Part shown: piece after piece, positions 24,556 to 34,548 of the stretch
How positions within the stretch are numbered: position 1 is the stretch's first letter
How the letters are laid out: each line of letters opens with the position of its first letter
Source: Batillaria attramentaria
Taxonomy: Eukaryota > Mollusca > Gastropoda > Batillariidae
Length of the DNA: 64,000 nt
NCBI GenBank assembly: GCA_018292915.2
Contig: JACVVK020000490.1
Span: forward strand, 416,001-480,000
Reading direction: 5' to 3'
Notes under the pieces: model-generated
The model's database searches: none
Seen by the model: the letters and a program-made list of their open reading frames with translations, nothing else
What the model was told of the DNA's origin: nothing
Program-made: the position numbers and the translations under genes

Positions 24556-25157
24556 GACTTTTTTTTTTTCTTTTTTTTTAATCATGCATTATTTTCTATC
24601 ATGTCAGTTTCACTGACGTAGGCGATTTCATTATTTTATGCATTATTTTGCTTGTTTGGCATCTTCTTTCACTCTCTACGAGTGTTATTCGTCATTTATT
24701 TTATTGTCATTTTTTTCAGTTATATATTTATTAATACTGATATTATCTTCTTAAAACGTTGTGCCAGTATTTTCTATCATTTATTTATTTATTTATTTGT
24801 TGTCTTTTTCTGTACCTCTGCAGCAATTACGCCAGGCTTTCCACACGGCTTAACTCTTCACGTATCCACTATTTTTTATGTGTCAAGATGATTTTCAATT
24901 TCATGTCAGGGTATCTTGCGACTAGTGCCATTGCGCCACCGGGAACCCGACATGTGTGTGTCACGTGACCGACTATTACTCGAGTGCGCCACATGTTCAG
25001 AGGAGTTAGAGGCGCCACTGTCGATGTCAGTGCGGAGAAAACGAAACATCATAGTTCAACACCATGAGGCCGAATATCTCGACGAGTGTATCACCCAACA
25101 ACCTGATAGAGTATGGCACGTAAATCTACATAATAGTTAAATATCACCGAAGTTCTC

Positions 25158-25275
25158 GCCTACGGCCATACCACGTTGAGAACACCGGTTCTCGTCCGAT
25201 CACCGAAGTTAAGCAACGTCGGGCCCGGTCAGTACTTGGATGGGTGACCGCCTGGGAACACCGGGTGCCGTAGGC
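25158..25275 (+). rRNA. 5S rRNA, consensus copy
   Basis: 118 bases, identical to the consensus. Followed by GAATAC and T13. Confidence 0.93.
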
Positions 25276-25341
25276 GAATACTTTTTTTTTTTTTTAATCA
25301 GTCTAGTGTTAATTTGATTATTTTTCCTCTTCTTTCACGGC

Positions 25342-25993
25342 TGTGACTGCCGGCTGTACTAGTACGGAGTACTGACAAATCACCATAAGTTTATTTATTT
25401 AGTGACCGCCGGGGTCAGTTAACCGTTCAGTTTTAATTATATATACATTGTTTCAGTCGCACACGGATGGTGTCACACGTCAATTTGATTTTATAAAATG
25501 GTGGTGTCACCACTGACTCCGACGAAACGACCTGAAAATGTGTGGCTTGTAATGTCCGCAATGATTATGTAATGTCCGTAATGACTGAATATCACGGCCT
25601 CTTCAGCCTTTCGCGGCCATACCGTGCCACGTTGACAACACCGTGGCGGTTCTCGTCCCATCATCGAAATTAAGTAACGTCGGGCCCGTTCAGTACTGAC
25701 TTGGATGGGTGACCGCCAGGGAGCACCAGGTGCCGTAGGCGACTTTATTTTACTTTTTTTTTTTAAATCATGCATTAATTGCTAGATTTTCTATCATGTC
25801 AGTTTCAGACTGACGTAGGCGATTTCATTATTTTATGCATTATTTTGCTTCTTTGGCATCTTCTTTCACTCTCTAAGGGTGTTATCCGTCATTTATTTAA
25901 TTAACAATTTAATGTCATTTTTATTCAGTTATACATTTATTAATACTGATATCATCTTCTTAAACGTTGTGCCGGCAGTATTTTCTATCATTT
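25342..25993 (+). repeat. 652-base duplicated block, copy 1
   Basis: Reads identically to 26752-27403 (offset 1410). It spans spacer, the subfamily-2 pseudogene and the following spacer. A transposon sits at its right edge in this copy only. Confidence 0.9.
25613..25740 (+). pseudogene. 5S-like pseudogene, subfamily 2
   Basis: CGCGGCC start, a GTGCC insertion before ACGTTGAC, ATCATCGAAATTAAGTAACG in place of the consensus A-box region, a TGAC insertion in the C box (AGTACTGACTTGG), and CCAGGGAGCACCAGG in the 3' domain. Confidence 0.85.
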
Positions 25994-25999
25994 TAGTTA

Positions 26000-26188
26000 C
26001 AGTCAAACCTGCCAAGGCGGTCACCTGTATAAGCTATGCCACTGTCTAACATGGTCACCCCAGAGGATCCCCTGACATGCTAGCTGTTGACATGCCACCC
26101 TGGATAACCTGGTCACCTGTCTAAGGCGGTCAGTTTCAGTTGGCCCCCGGGCCGTCCCTTGGGTGACCGCCTTACACAGGTTTGACTG
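26000..26188 (+). mobile_element. Tc1/mariner-type MITE
   Basis: 189 bases bounded by CAGTCAAACCTG and CAGGTTTGACTG, perfect 12-base terminal inverted repeats. TA dinucleotides lie on both sides (25998-25999, 26189-26190). The interior has repeated GGTCACC/GGCGGTCA motifs and no coding. The paralogous position near 27403 is empty, so insertion is the simplest reading. Confidence 0.85.
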
Positions 26189-26571
26189 TATTTATATTGT
26201 CTTTTTCTGTACCTCTGCCGCCATTATGCTAGGCTTTCCACAAGGCTTAACTCTTCACGTATCCACTGTTTTTGATATTGTTATGTGTCAAGATGATTTT
26301 CAGGTTCATGTCAGCCTGGTATCTTGCGACTAGTGCCATTGCGCCACCGGGAACCCGACATGTGTGTGTCACGTGACCGACTATTACTCGAGTGCGCCAC
26401 ATGTTCAGAGGAGTTAGCGGCGTCACTGTCGATGTCAGTGCGGAGAAAACGAAACATCATAGTTCAACATCATGAGGCCTACTAATAATATCTCGACGAT
26501 TGTATCGCCCAACAACCTGATAGTGTGTGGCATGTAAACCTACATAATGATTAAATATTACTATCTTTCTC

Positions 26572-26689
26572 GCCTACGGCCATACCACGTTGAGAACACC
26601 GGTTCTCGTCCGATCACCGAAGTTAAGCAACGTCGGGCCCGGTCAGTACTTGGATGGGTGACCGCCTGGGAACACCGGGTGCCGTAGGC
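26572..26689 (+). rRNA. 5S rRNA, consensus copy
   Basis: 118 bases, identical to the consensus. Preceded by ATAATGATTAAATATTAC, followed by GACTATATTTTTTG. Confidence 0.93.
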
Positions 26690-26751
26690 GACTATATTTT
26701 TTGTTTTAAATCAGTCTAGTGTTAATTTGATTATTTGTCATCTTCTTTCAC

Positions 26752-27403
26752 TGTGACTGCCGGCTGTACTAGTACGGAGTACTGACAAATCACCATAAGT
26801 TTATTTATTTAGTGACCGCCGGGGTCAGTTAACCGTTCAGTTTTAATTATATATACATTGTTTCAGTCGCACACGGATGGTGTCACACGTCAATTTGATT
26901 TTATAAAATGGTGGTGTCACCACTGACTCCGACGAAACGACCTGAAAATGTGTGGCTTGTAATGTCCGCAATGATTATGTAATGTCCGTAATGACTGAAT
27001 ATCACGGCCTCTTCAGCCTTTCGCGGCCATACCGTGCCACGTTGACAACACCGTGGCGGTTCTCGTCCCATCATCGAAATTAAGTAACGTCGGGCCCGTT
27101 CAGTACTGACTTGGATGGGTGACCGCCAGGGAGCACCAGGTGCCGTAGGCGACTTTATTTTACTTTTTTTTTTTAAATCATGCATTAATTGCTAGATTTT
27201 CTATCATGTCAGTTTCAGACTGACGTAGGCGATTTCATTATTTTATGCATTATTTTGCTTCTTTGGCATCTTCTTTCACTCTCTAAGGGTGTTATCCGTC
27301 ATTTATTTAATTAACAATTTAATGTCATTTTTATTCAGTTATACATTTATTAATACTGATATCATCTTCTTAAACGTTGTGCCGGCAGTATTTTCTATCA
27401 TTT
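26752..27403 (+). repeat. 652-base duplicated block, copy 2
   Basis: Copy of 25342-25993 with no difference seen by eye, without the MITE at its right edge. Confidence 0.9.
27023..27150 (+). pseudogene. 5S-like pseudogene, subfamily 2 (duplicate)
   Basis: Identical to the copy at 25613-25740, carried along in the 652-base block. It gives no independent evidence of selection. Confidence 0.85.
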
Positions 27404-27797
27404 ATTTATTTATATTTTTGTTGTCTTCTTCTGTACCTCTGCCGCCATTATGCTAGGCTTTCCACAAGGCTTAACTCTTCACGTATCCACTGTTTTTGAT
27501 ATTGTTATGTGTCAAGATGATTTTCAGGTTCATGTCAGCCTGGTACTGATCTTGCGACTAGTGCCATTGCGCCACCGGGAACCCGACATGTGTGTGTCAC
27601 GTGACCGACTATTACTCGAGTGCGCCACATGTTCAGAGGAGTTAGAGGCGTCACTGTCGATGTCAGCCTGTGTGGAGAAAACGAAACATCATAGTTCAAC
27701 ATTATGGGGCCTAATATCTCGACGATTGTATCGCCCAACAACCTGATAGTGTGTGGCATGTAAACCTACATAACGATTAAATTTTACTAACTTACTC

Positions 27798-27915
27798 GCC
27801 TACGGCCATACCACGTTGAGAACACCGGTTCTCGTCCGATCACCGAAGTTAAGCAACGTCGGGCCCGGTCAGTACTTGGATGGGTGACCGCCTGGGAACA
27901 CCGGGTGCCGTAGGC
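27798..27915 (+). rRNA. 5S rRNA, consensus copy
   Basis: 118 bases, identical to the consensus. Its 3' flank to about 28180 matches the 3' flank of the gene at 17616 (17759-18003), linking the two ends of the cluster. Confidence 0.93.
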
Positions 27916-28184
27916 GAATACATTTTTTTTTTTTTTTAAAACAAAATCAGTCTAGTGTTAATTTAATTATTTTTCATATTCATTCACTGTGACTGCCGGC
28001 TGTACGGTGTTTAGTGACGGTTGTCCGGCTTTTAATTATATATATATATATACATTTGTTTCAGTCGCACACGCGTCAATTTGATTTCATAAAATGATGG
28101 TATCACCAAACGACCTGAAAATGTGTGGCTTGTAATGTCCATAATGATTATGTAATGTCTGTAGTGACTGAATATCACCTCTTC

Positions 28185-28284
28185 TTGAGAACACCGGTTC
28201 TCGTCCGATCACCGAAGTTAAGCAACGTCGGGCTCGGTCAGTACTTGGATGGGTGACCGCCTGGGAACACCGGGTGCCGTAGGC
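28185..28284 (+). pseudogene. 5S rRNA, 5' truncated chimera
   Basis: Joins subfamily-2 upstream sequence (ending CACCTCTTC) to TTGAGAACACCGG of a consensus-type gene with C68T. The first 18 bases are absent, so helix I is lost. The right side matches 22604 onward. Confidence 0.85.
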
Positions 28285-28913
28285 GACATACCTTTTTTAT
28301 TTTTTATTTTATTTTAGAGGAGAGAGAGTTCAGTTCCATGCCTCTTTCACCTGTAGGTCGTTTCACGGTCGGTTTACCATATCATAGTATATAGATATAG
28401 TAGTAGTAGTATAGTATATAGATATTATCATCTTAAACATTGTGCCAGTATTTTCTATCACTGATTTATTTATTTATTTGTTGTCTTTTTCTATACTGGC
28501 CTCCGTGTCTGTTGCATTTTTGACATGCTTTCCACAAAGCTTAACTCTTCATTCACTGACTTTTTGCCGGTATGTGTCAAGATGATTTTCAATGTCAGGG
28601 CCGGCAGGGTATCTTGTCGCAGTAGTGACTAGTGCCATTGCGCCACCGGGAACACGATAGGTGTGCGTCACGTGACCGAATATTATTCAAGTGCGCCACC
28701 GACGTGGAGCGAGGAGTTAGCGGCGGCGTCACTGTCAGTGTCAGTGTGAAGAAAACCAAGCGGTGGCGTTGTCGGTGTTAGCGTGGAAATAAAAATAATA
28801 ATAAAAAATTAACATTATGGTGCTTAATATCCCAACGATTTTTTTTTCCACCGGACGTGTTCATCTTGTGTAGGATATGATGCATATAATGATTAAATAT
28901 CGACCTATCTCTC

Positions 28914-28991
28914 GCCTACGGCCATACCACGTTGAGAACACCGGTTCTCGTCCGATCACCGAAGTTAAGCAACGTCGGGCCCGGTCAGTAC
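28914..28991 (+). pseudogene. 5S rRNA, 3' truncated
   Basis: Consensus through GGTCAGTA, then breaks to CAATTCTTTTTTTTG spacer. The C box and 3' strand of helix I are missing. Confidence 0.87.
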
Positions 28992-29549
28992 AATTCTTTT
29001 TTTTGTGCCCATTATATTGCTTTTTTGACATCTTCTGTTACTCTCTACGGGTGTTATCCGTCATTTATTTCATTAGTGTCATTTTTAATAAGTCGTTATA
29101 CATGTATTAATGCTGATATTATCGTCTTAAACATTTGCCAGTATTTTCTATCATATTTTTTTTTTTGTCTTTTTCTATACTGACCTCTGTAGCATGTTTT
29201 TGCAGGTTTTCCACAAAGCTTAACTCTTCATTCAATTTTTGCTGGTATGTGTCAAGATTATTTTCAATGTCAGGGCAGGGTATCTTGCGACTAGTGCCAT
29301 TGCGCCACCGGGAACCCGACAGGTGTGCGTCACGTGACCGAATATTATTCTGGGGCGCCATGTGGAACGAGGAGTTAGCGGCGGCGTCACTGTCAGTGTC
29401 AGTGTGGAGAAACTTGAACCAAACATCATACTATAGTTCACCATTATGGGGCCTAATATCTCTACGAGTGTATCACCCAACAACCTGATCATATTGTGCA
29501 TCAGTACATGCCGGTTCAGTCATAATGATTAAATATCAACTTATCTCTC

Positions 29550-29667
29550 GCCTACGGCCATACCACGTTGAGAACACCGGTTCTCGTCCGATCACCGAAG
29601 TTAAGCAACGTCGGGCCCGGTCAGTACTTGGATGGGTGACCGCCTGGGAACACCGGGTGCCGTAGGC
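29550..29667 (+). rRNA. 5S rRNA, consensus copy
   Basis: 118 bases, identical to the consensus. Followed by ATTTTTG and (TTTTA)n. Confidence 0.93.
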
Positions 29668-30171
29668 GACATTTTTGTTTTATTTTATTTTATTTTTTTA
29701 TTTTATTTTTTTTTGGGGGGGTGGGGGGGTGGGGCGCACTGATTATATTGCTTCTTTGACATTTTCTGTTACTCTCTACGGGTGTTATCCGTCATTTCTT
29801 TTATTAGTGTCATCTTTAATAAGTTATACATTTAATAATACTCGATATCGATATCGACTCGATATCGTCTCAGTCAGGTTAAACATTTGCCAGTATTTTC
29901 TATCATTTAATTGTCTTTTTCTATACTGGCCTCTGTAGCATCAGGTTTTTGGCGGGCTTTCCACAAAGCTTAACTCTTCATTCAATGTTTGCTCAGTGGT
30001 ATGTGTCAAGATTATTTTCAATGCCCGGACAGGGTATCTTGCGACTGGTGCCATTGCGCCACCGGGAACCCGACAGGTGTGCGTCACGTGACCGAATATT
30101 ATTATGTGTGGCTTGTAATGTCCGTAATGATTATGTAATGTCTGTAATGACTGAATGTCGCCTCTTCTTTC

Positions 30172-30243
30172 GCGGCCATACCACGTCAGTCAGTTGACAG
30201 TACTTGGATGGGTGACCGCCTGGGAACACCGGGTGCCGTAGGC
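30172..30243 (+). pseudogene. 5S-like pseudogene, subfamily 2, internally deleted (duplicate)
   Basis: Same structure as 23263-23334 within the duplicated block. Only the following T run differs in length. Confidence 0.85.
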
Positions 30244-30620
30244 GACTACTTTCTTTTTTTTTTTTTTTTTAATCATGCATTATTTTCTATCATGTCAGTT
30301 TCACTGACGTAGGCAATTTCATTATTTCATAACATTATTTTGCTTATTATTATTTTGGCATCTTCTTTCACTCTCTACGGGTGTTATACGTCATTTATTT
30401 TATTGTCATTTTTTCAGTTATATATTTATTAATACTGATATTATCTTCTTAAACGTTTTGCCAGTATTTTATATCATTTATTTATTTACTGATTTATTTC
30501 TAGTTTTCTAGTTTTAGTTCAGTAGTATGGAGCATAATATCTCGACGATTTTATCACCCAACAACCTGACAGTGTATGGCACGTAAATCTACATAATGAC
30601 TAAATACCACCCCCGTTCTC

Positions 30621-30651
30621 GCCTACGGCCATACCACGTTGAGAACACCGG
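30621..30651 (+). pseudogene. 5S rRNA, 31-base 5' fragment
   Basis: Normal to GAGAACACCGG, then poly-G. The deletion endpoint joins CCGG to a G run, suggesting slippage or a microhomology-mediated event, or an assembly collapse at the homopolymer. Confidence 0.85.
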
Positions 30652-30751
30652 GGGGGGGGGGGAAGCATTATATTGCTTCTTTGACATCTTCAACACCCTG
30701 ATATTGTGCATAAACGGATGTTCATAGTGATTAAATATCAGCTTATCTCTC

Positions 30752-30869
30752 GCCTACGGCCATACCACGTTGAGAACACCGGTTCTCGTCCGATCACCGA
30801 AGTTAAGCAACGTCGGGCCCGGTCAGTACTTGGATGGGTGACCGCCTGGGAACACCGGGTGCCGTAGGC
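30752..30869 (+). rRNA. 5S rRNA, consensus copy (last of cluster)
   Basis: 118 bases, identical to the consensus. T10 follows directly. Beyond about 30890 no further 5S-like sequence is seen. Confidence 0.93.
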
Positions 30870-31082
30870 GATTTTTTTTTTTCAGTCTCGGGCGTTGATT
30901 TCTTAAATCATTAATTCATACTTGATTCATTATTTTCTTTTATTATTATTATTATTATTCAAGTCAGTTCTTTTTCTCAGTTCACTTCAGCCGGTCTGTG
31001 GGAATACTGATGTCTCTCACTTCAAGTTCTTCTGTTTCCGGCTTCTTTATTTATTGTGTCTCCCAGTCCGTGTGTGTGTGTG

Positions 31083-31521
31083 CAGGGGCGCCGGAACCGG
31101 GGGGGCAGCTGCCCCCCCCCCCTGTACCCAAGCAGGGGGGGCAAGAGTATCTTTTTGCCCCCCCTGGAAAATCAGGTGACTATGGCAAGAGGGGGGGGCA
31201 AAGCCATGGTCTTGCCCCCGCCCCTTCCCCTCCCCTCCCTTCCCCTCCCCCCTCTCCCCCTACCCCTCTTCCTGCTCTCTCCCTCATCCCACCCAACAGA
31301 GAACTCAGTTTAGCCGTTGCATGAAATATCAAAACGACTTGGCAGAAAGTCGTCTGGTAATCACTCCCCCCCCCCCCCCCCCCTTTTCACTTTCTTCTGG
31401 CAACGTCCTTCCTTTCACTGGCTCACTGGTTCGGAAAGGTTTTTGTCTGCGCAGCATCTGAACGCACCCCCCCCCTCTGAGACTCTGCCCCCCCCTCCTC
31501 CCAACATCTTCCGGCGCCACT

Positions 31522-31522
<1 letters not shown>
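31083..31522 (+). mobile_element. hAT-like non-autonomous element
   Basis: Ends are CAGGGGCGCCGGAACC and, reversed, CAGTGGCGCCGGAAGA, the CAG-GGGCG type of hAT terminal inverted repeat. It is inserted in a (TG)n tract, so GTGTGTG flanks both sides and an 8-base duplication cannot be separated from the microsatellite. About 440 bases, G/C-homopolymer rich, no transposase. Confidence 0.6.
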
Positions 31523-31568
<46 letters not shown>

Positions 31569-31862
31569 ACGCCGGCGCGCGCGTTGCGAACGGCTGCCGT
31601 TCTTTTACCGCAGCCCGCGGTTCAGTCTCCACTGGTGTTGGTGTCTAGTTCCACGGTCACGTCACCGAGAAACGGTCCAGTACGTCTATAGGCGTTCAGT
31701 AAATTTTCAATATACGATATATAATAATTAACTTGCCTGATTTTTCGTGCTGGCCGCTGGACGCTAAGTTGACCATCCTCGGAACTTGTCCGTTTTCTTC
31801 ATCACTGCTTTTCTCTGCACTGTCGTCGTGGTCGCAGGTCTCCGAGTGACTGCTCGAGTCCT
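31523..31862. other. (TG)n then unassigned sequence
   Basis: TG/CG microsatellite at 31523-31585, then about 280 bases with no recognisable gene. Confidence 0.4.
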
Positions 31863-31872
31863 GTGTACGAAA

Positions 31873-31903
<31 letters not shown>

Positions 31904-31936
31904 ACGTTTACCGCTCTGGTAAACGTTTATTTATTT
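31863..31936. repeat. (AAAT)n with 19-base perfect hairpin
   Basis: 31894-31912 and 31918-31936 are exact inverted repeats around AAACGTTTACC, with a 5-base loop (GCTCT). The left arm is part of an (AAAT)n run beginning at 31870. Confidence 0.85.
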
Positions 31937-31983
31937 GTTTATTACCGCTCCGCTTTAGTCGAGGCGCTTCGCCCTCCTGCACC

Positions 31984-32014
<31 letters not shown>

Positions 32015-32658
32015 ACACCTCCCGGGGCCCTGGAGCCCGGCCTGGATTTCATTTTTAAAAAAATTATTATTATGAAGTCAGTTTCACCCATGAATTTGCG
32101 AACTGTGCGATGATGTGTGTGCGTGCGTGTCACGTAGGGGGAAGGAGCAGGGGATGGGGGGGGGGGGGGGGGTAGGGGTAGGAAAGCAGAGAGAGAGAGA
32201 ATGGGACAGACAGACACCGCAAAAAAGATATAGGTGTGGGTGAAGCCGGTGATTTGGGAAGGGTGGTGATGCTGATCACCTCTGTGCACCAGGACATGCT
32301 AGGCCTCGGTGATACATGCATCCGGTTGACAGATGACCTCCTGACCTTTCGTTGAAAGTGACACCACCCACCCCCTGCATGTCACTCGTCCGTCACCTAA
32401 TTACACAGACCTGCATCACCTATCGCCGCTCGTGACATCATTCTCAGTATTATCTCTGTGTGTTCCACTGTTTCTCCGAAAAACGTAACTGAAGTATAAT
32501 CTGCCGTATAGATATATTTCAGTCACTCAACACTGTGACTTTGCTGAGTTTGAAAAAATACTCGTATGTGTACGTGCGAGTTCTGTTGATGAAAAATAAA
32601 CAAAAGTGGCCACTAGACCTGTGGTCCAAGGAGAGTGTTTCGTCAGATTTACCATAAG
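31937..32658. other. No gene recognised
   Basis: Poly-C/(AC)n at 31983-32019 and poly-G at 32157-32172. Otherwise nothing supportable. Confidence 0.4.
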
Positions 32659-32953
32659 GGCCCGTATGTAGAACTCGAGGTTAATTTAACCCACGGCTAC
32701 GGGCCTAACCCAGACTAGGACAAAAGCCGAAACCCCAAAACAAAATTAAATATAAAAAAAGGAAGCGAAGAAAGAAAGACAAATCCTTCTATAACGGCTT
32801 AGGCACCATGATGGTGGAATGGACCCGCTTCCTGATTTAAAAAAACAAAAACCAAAAAAAAACCCAGAAAATTTAACCCTAGAGCTAGTTTAGTTCGAGA
32901 TTAGACTCTAACCCGGGGCTAAACTCCGTAATCCTGACTTTTACATGCGGGCT
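32659..32953 (-). mobile_element. TIR (MITE-like) element, copy 3
   Basis: Reverse orientation to the copies at 2127 and 13017. The ends are GGCCCGTATGTAGAACTCGA and AGCCCGCATGTAAAAGTCAG. The flanking triplets differ (AAG and CTG), so no target duplication is seen, and A-rich runs interrupt the middle. Confidence 0.65.
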
Positions 32954-33432
32954 CTGGTTAGTATCAACTTTGTTGTTGTTGGTCAGTGGTGGTGTTTTGT
33001 TTGTTTCATCCTTTATTAGGAATGGTCAGTCCGATGCTCTATACAGTATTACTATTGTAATTCAGACCATAGCATAATAGTAATAGAATGCCGTATATTC
33101 CTCGGCTGCGATTACCGGCGTGCAGGACTGAACGACTGCTAGCAATCATTACTGACAGGGCACCGCAGTGTCACCTTCAAACATACGCAGACTGAGGGTT
33201 CTTCGTATCAAAAATCATCCTGAAGGTGACAGGTATGGTACGGTTAACATCATTTATTATCATTACTACCAGGGGGGAGGGGCGGGGGAGGGACGTTACT
33301 CCCAACCATCTCCACCCCCTCCACAAGCTGAGCGCGCCACCACCAAGCGATGATACACCGAAACTATGTCAGTAAAACCAAGAAGATCAGCTGCGCAGTA
33401 TCCTTGCTTGCATCCGTTGGTGAACGAACACG

Positions 33433-33510
<78 letters not shown>

Positions 33511-33953
33511 TTGCGTGCGTCAGTGCGTGCGTGCGTGCGTGTGTGTGTGCGGATGGATGCCTTGTCATTTACCCTGACTGTCCGCTCAAACAAATCTCTT
33601 TCTTTGCGATCGGCGTAACAGGTCTCCAGTCATGTTGACATAATCTTTTTGGCAAGCCGCACTGTGCAAGTTTTCTTTCTCATTTTCTTCAGACGGACGG
33701 ACTAATAGCCTTTGGCCGGCGCGTTCCGACTTGGGTTAAACTGTTTGTGTTGGAGCTGTCTACAAATGTTCGCCTTTTTTTCCCACTCCAAGTTCTTCTG
33801 TTTTCCCACGGAGGAAGAAAAACAAATGTCTATCATCCTGGACAACCACATACTGAAATCTCTACAGATAACGTTGGCTATAAAGCCAAGGCCAGCTAAT
33901 CTTACCGGATCTAGGGAAAAAACAAACAAAAAACCAAAACAAAAAACTAGCTA
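32954..33953. other. No gene; microsatellite
   Basis: A (TG)n/(GTGC)n compound run occupies 33436-33550. The remaining sequence is unassigned, and frames over the run are repeat artefacts. Confidence 0.45.
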
Positions 33954-34548
33954 CGAGGGGTGTACCAAAAGTTCCGTCAGAAAGTTAATGCTGCCAGCTG
34001 GTTGAAAGGATCGTTTTTCATTAAAAAAAAAAAATCAGCTTTATGCTCAGAAATCGTTCTTTTGCTCAGAAGTGAGCTCTTTTGGTAATGTCTAACACTG
34101 AGCAAAAACAAAACACCACCGCCAACAACACTGAAACTCCATGAAAATGCCAAAAGACATACAATTCTGAAAAGCAGGATTAAGGGAGGGTGGAGGCAGA
34201 AAGCCGGGACAAAGTGTGCAGTAAAGCGAACGACCAAATAAACACAGCATAATTTATTTTACAATTTGAACTGCTTTTCAAGCATATAATGCACATTGGC
34301 AAGCGCATCTGTTCTAAACTGCTGTGAAGCCCAGTAATCCTGGAAGAGACGCGTTTTACTTAAACACTGAAGGAAGTAGTGAGGGCTACCCATGCGTATT
34401 CTGACTATGAAGGAGGAAGCTAAAACGTTGCGTGAGTAAAGTTAGTGGAAATATATGTTTTGCGAACATGATGTAGGAGTTTGGTAGCGACACGTTAACT
34501 GCTTTCCGTCTTACAACACCTGTGATAGGACTTTTGGTACACCCCTCG
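33954..34548 (+). mobile_element. mariner-like deletion derivative
   Basis: Terminal inverted repeats CGAGGGGTGTACCAAAAGTT and, reversed, CGAGGGGTGTACCAAAAGTC, about 20 bases with one or two differences. A TA lies immediately left (33952-33953) but not right. The 595-base interior has no transposase frame. The ends are typical of mariner relatives, which require a TA target; the missing right TA is odd. Confidence 0.65.

Larger units (their letters stand above)
29778..30888 (+). repeat. Duplicated 5S-spacer block, copy 2
   Basis: Copy of 22870-24150 with an internal deletion at the poly-G (30652-30661) that removed most of one 5S gene. Confidence 0.85.
13330..30890 (+). repeat. Dispersed 5S rRNA gene cluster with long spacers
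   Basis: Twenty-six 5S-like sequences, all on the + strand, are separated by AT-rich spacers of very unequal length. Spacer blocks recur in different orders: a GGGTGTTATCCGTCATTTAT block, an ATACATTTATTAATACTGAT block, a GCGCCACCGGGAAC block and a GGGGCCTAATATCTC block. Most full genes follow a TATA-like element and precede a T run. The irregular order points to repeated unequal exchange and not a simple tandem array. Confidence 0.9.

Noticed and set aside
25491..25775. 94-codon minus-strand frame duplicated at 26901-27185
   Set aside because: It is the antisense of a 5S-like pseudogene inside the 652-base duplication.
13330..30890. CRISPR-like array
   Set aside because: Regularly similar units are 5S rRNA genes. 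Spacing is irregular and long, and the genome is eukaryotic.
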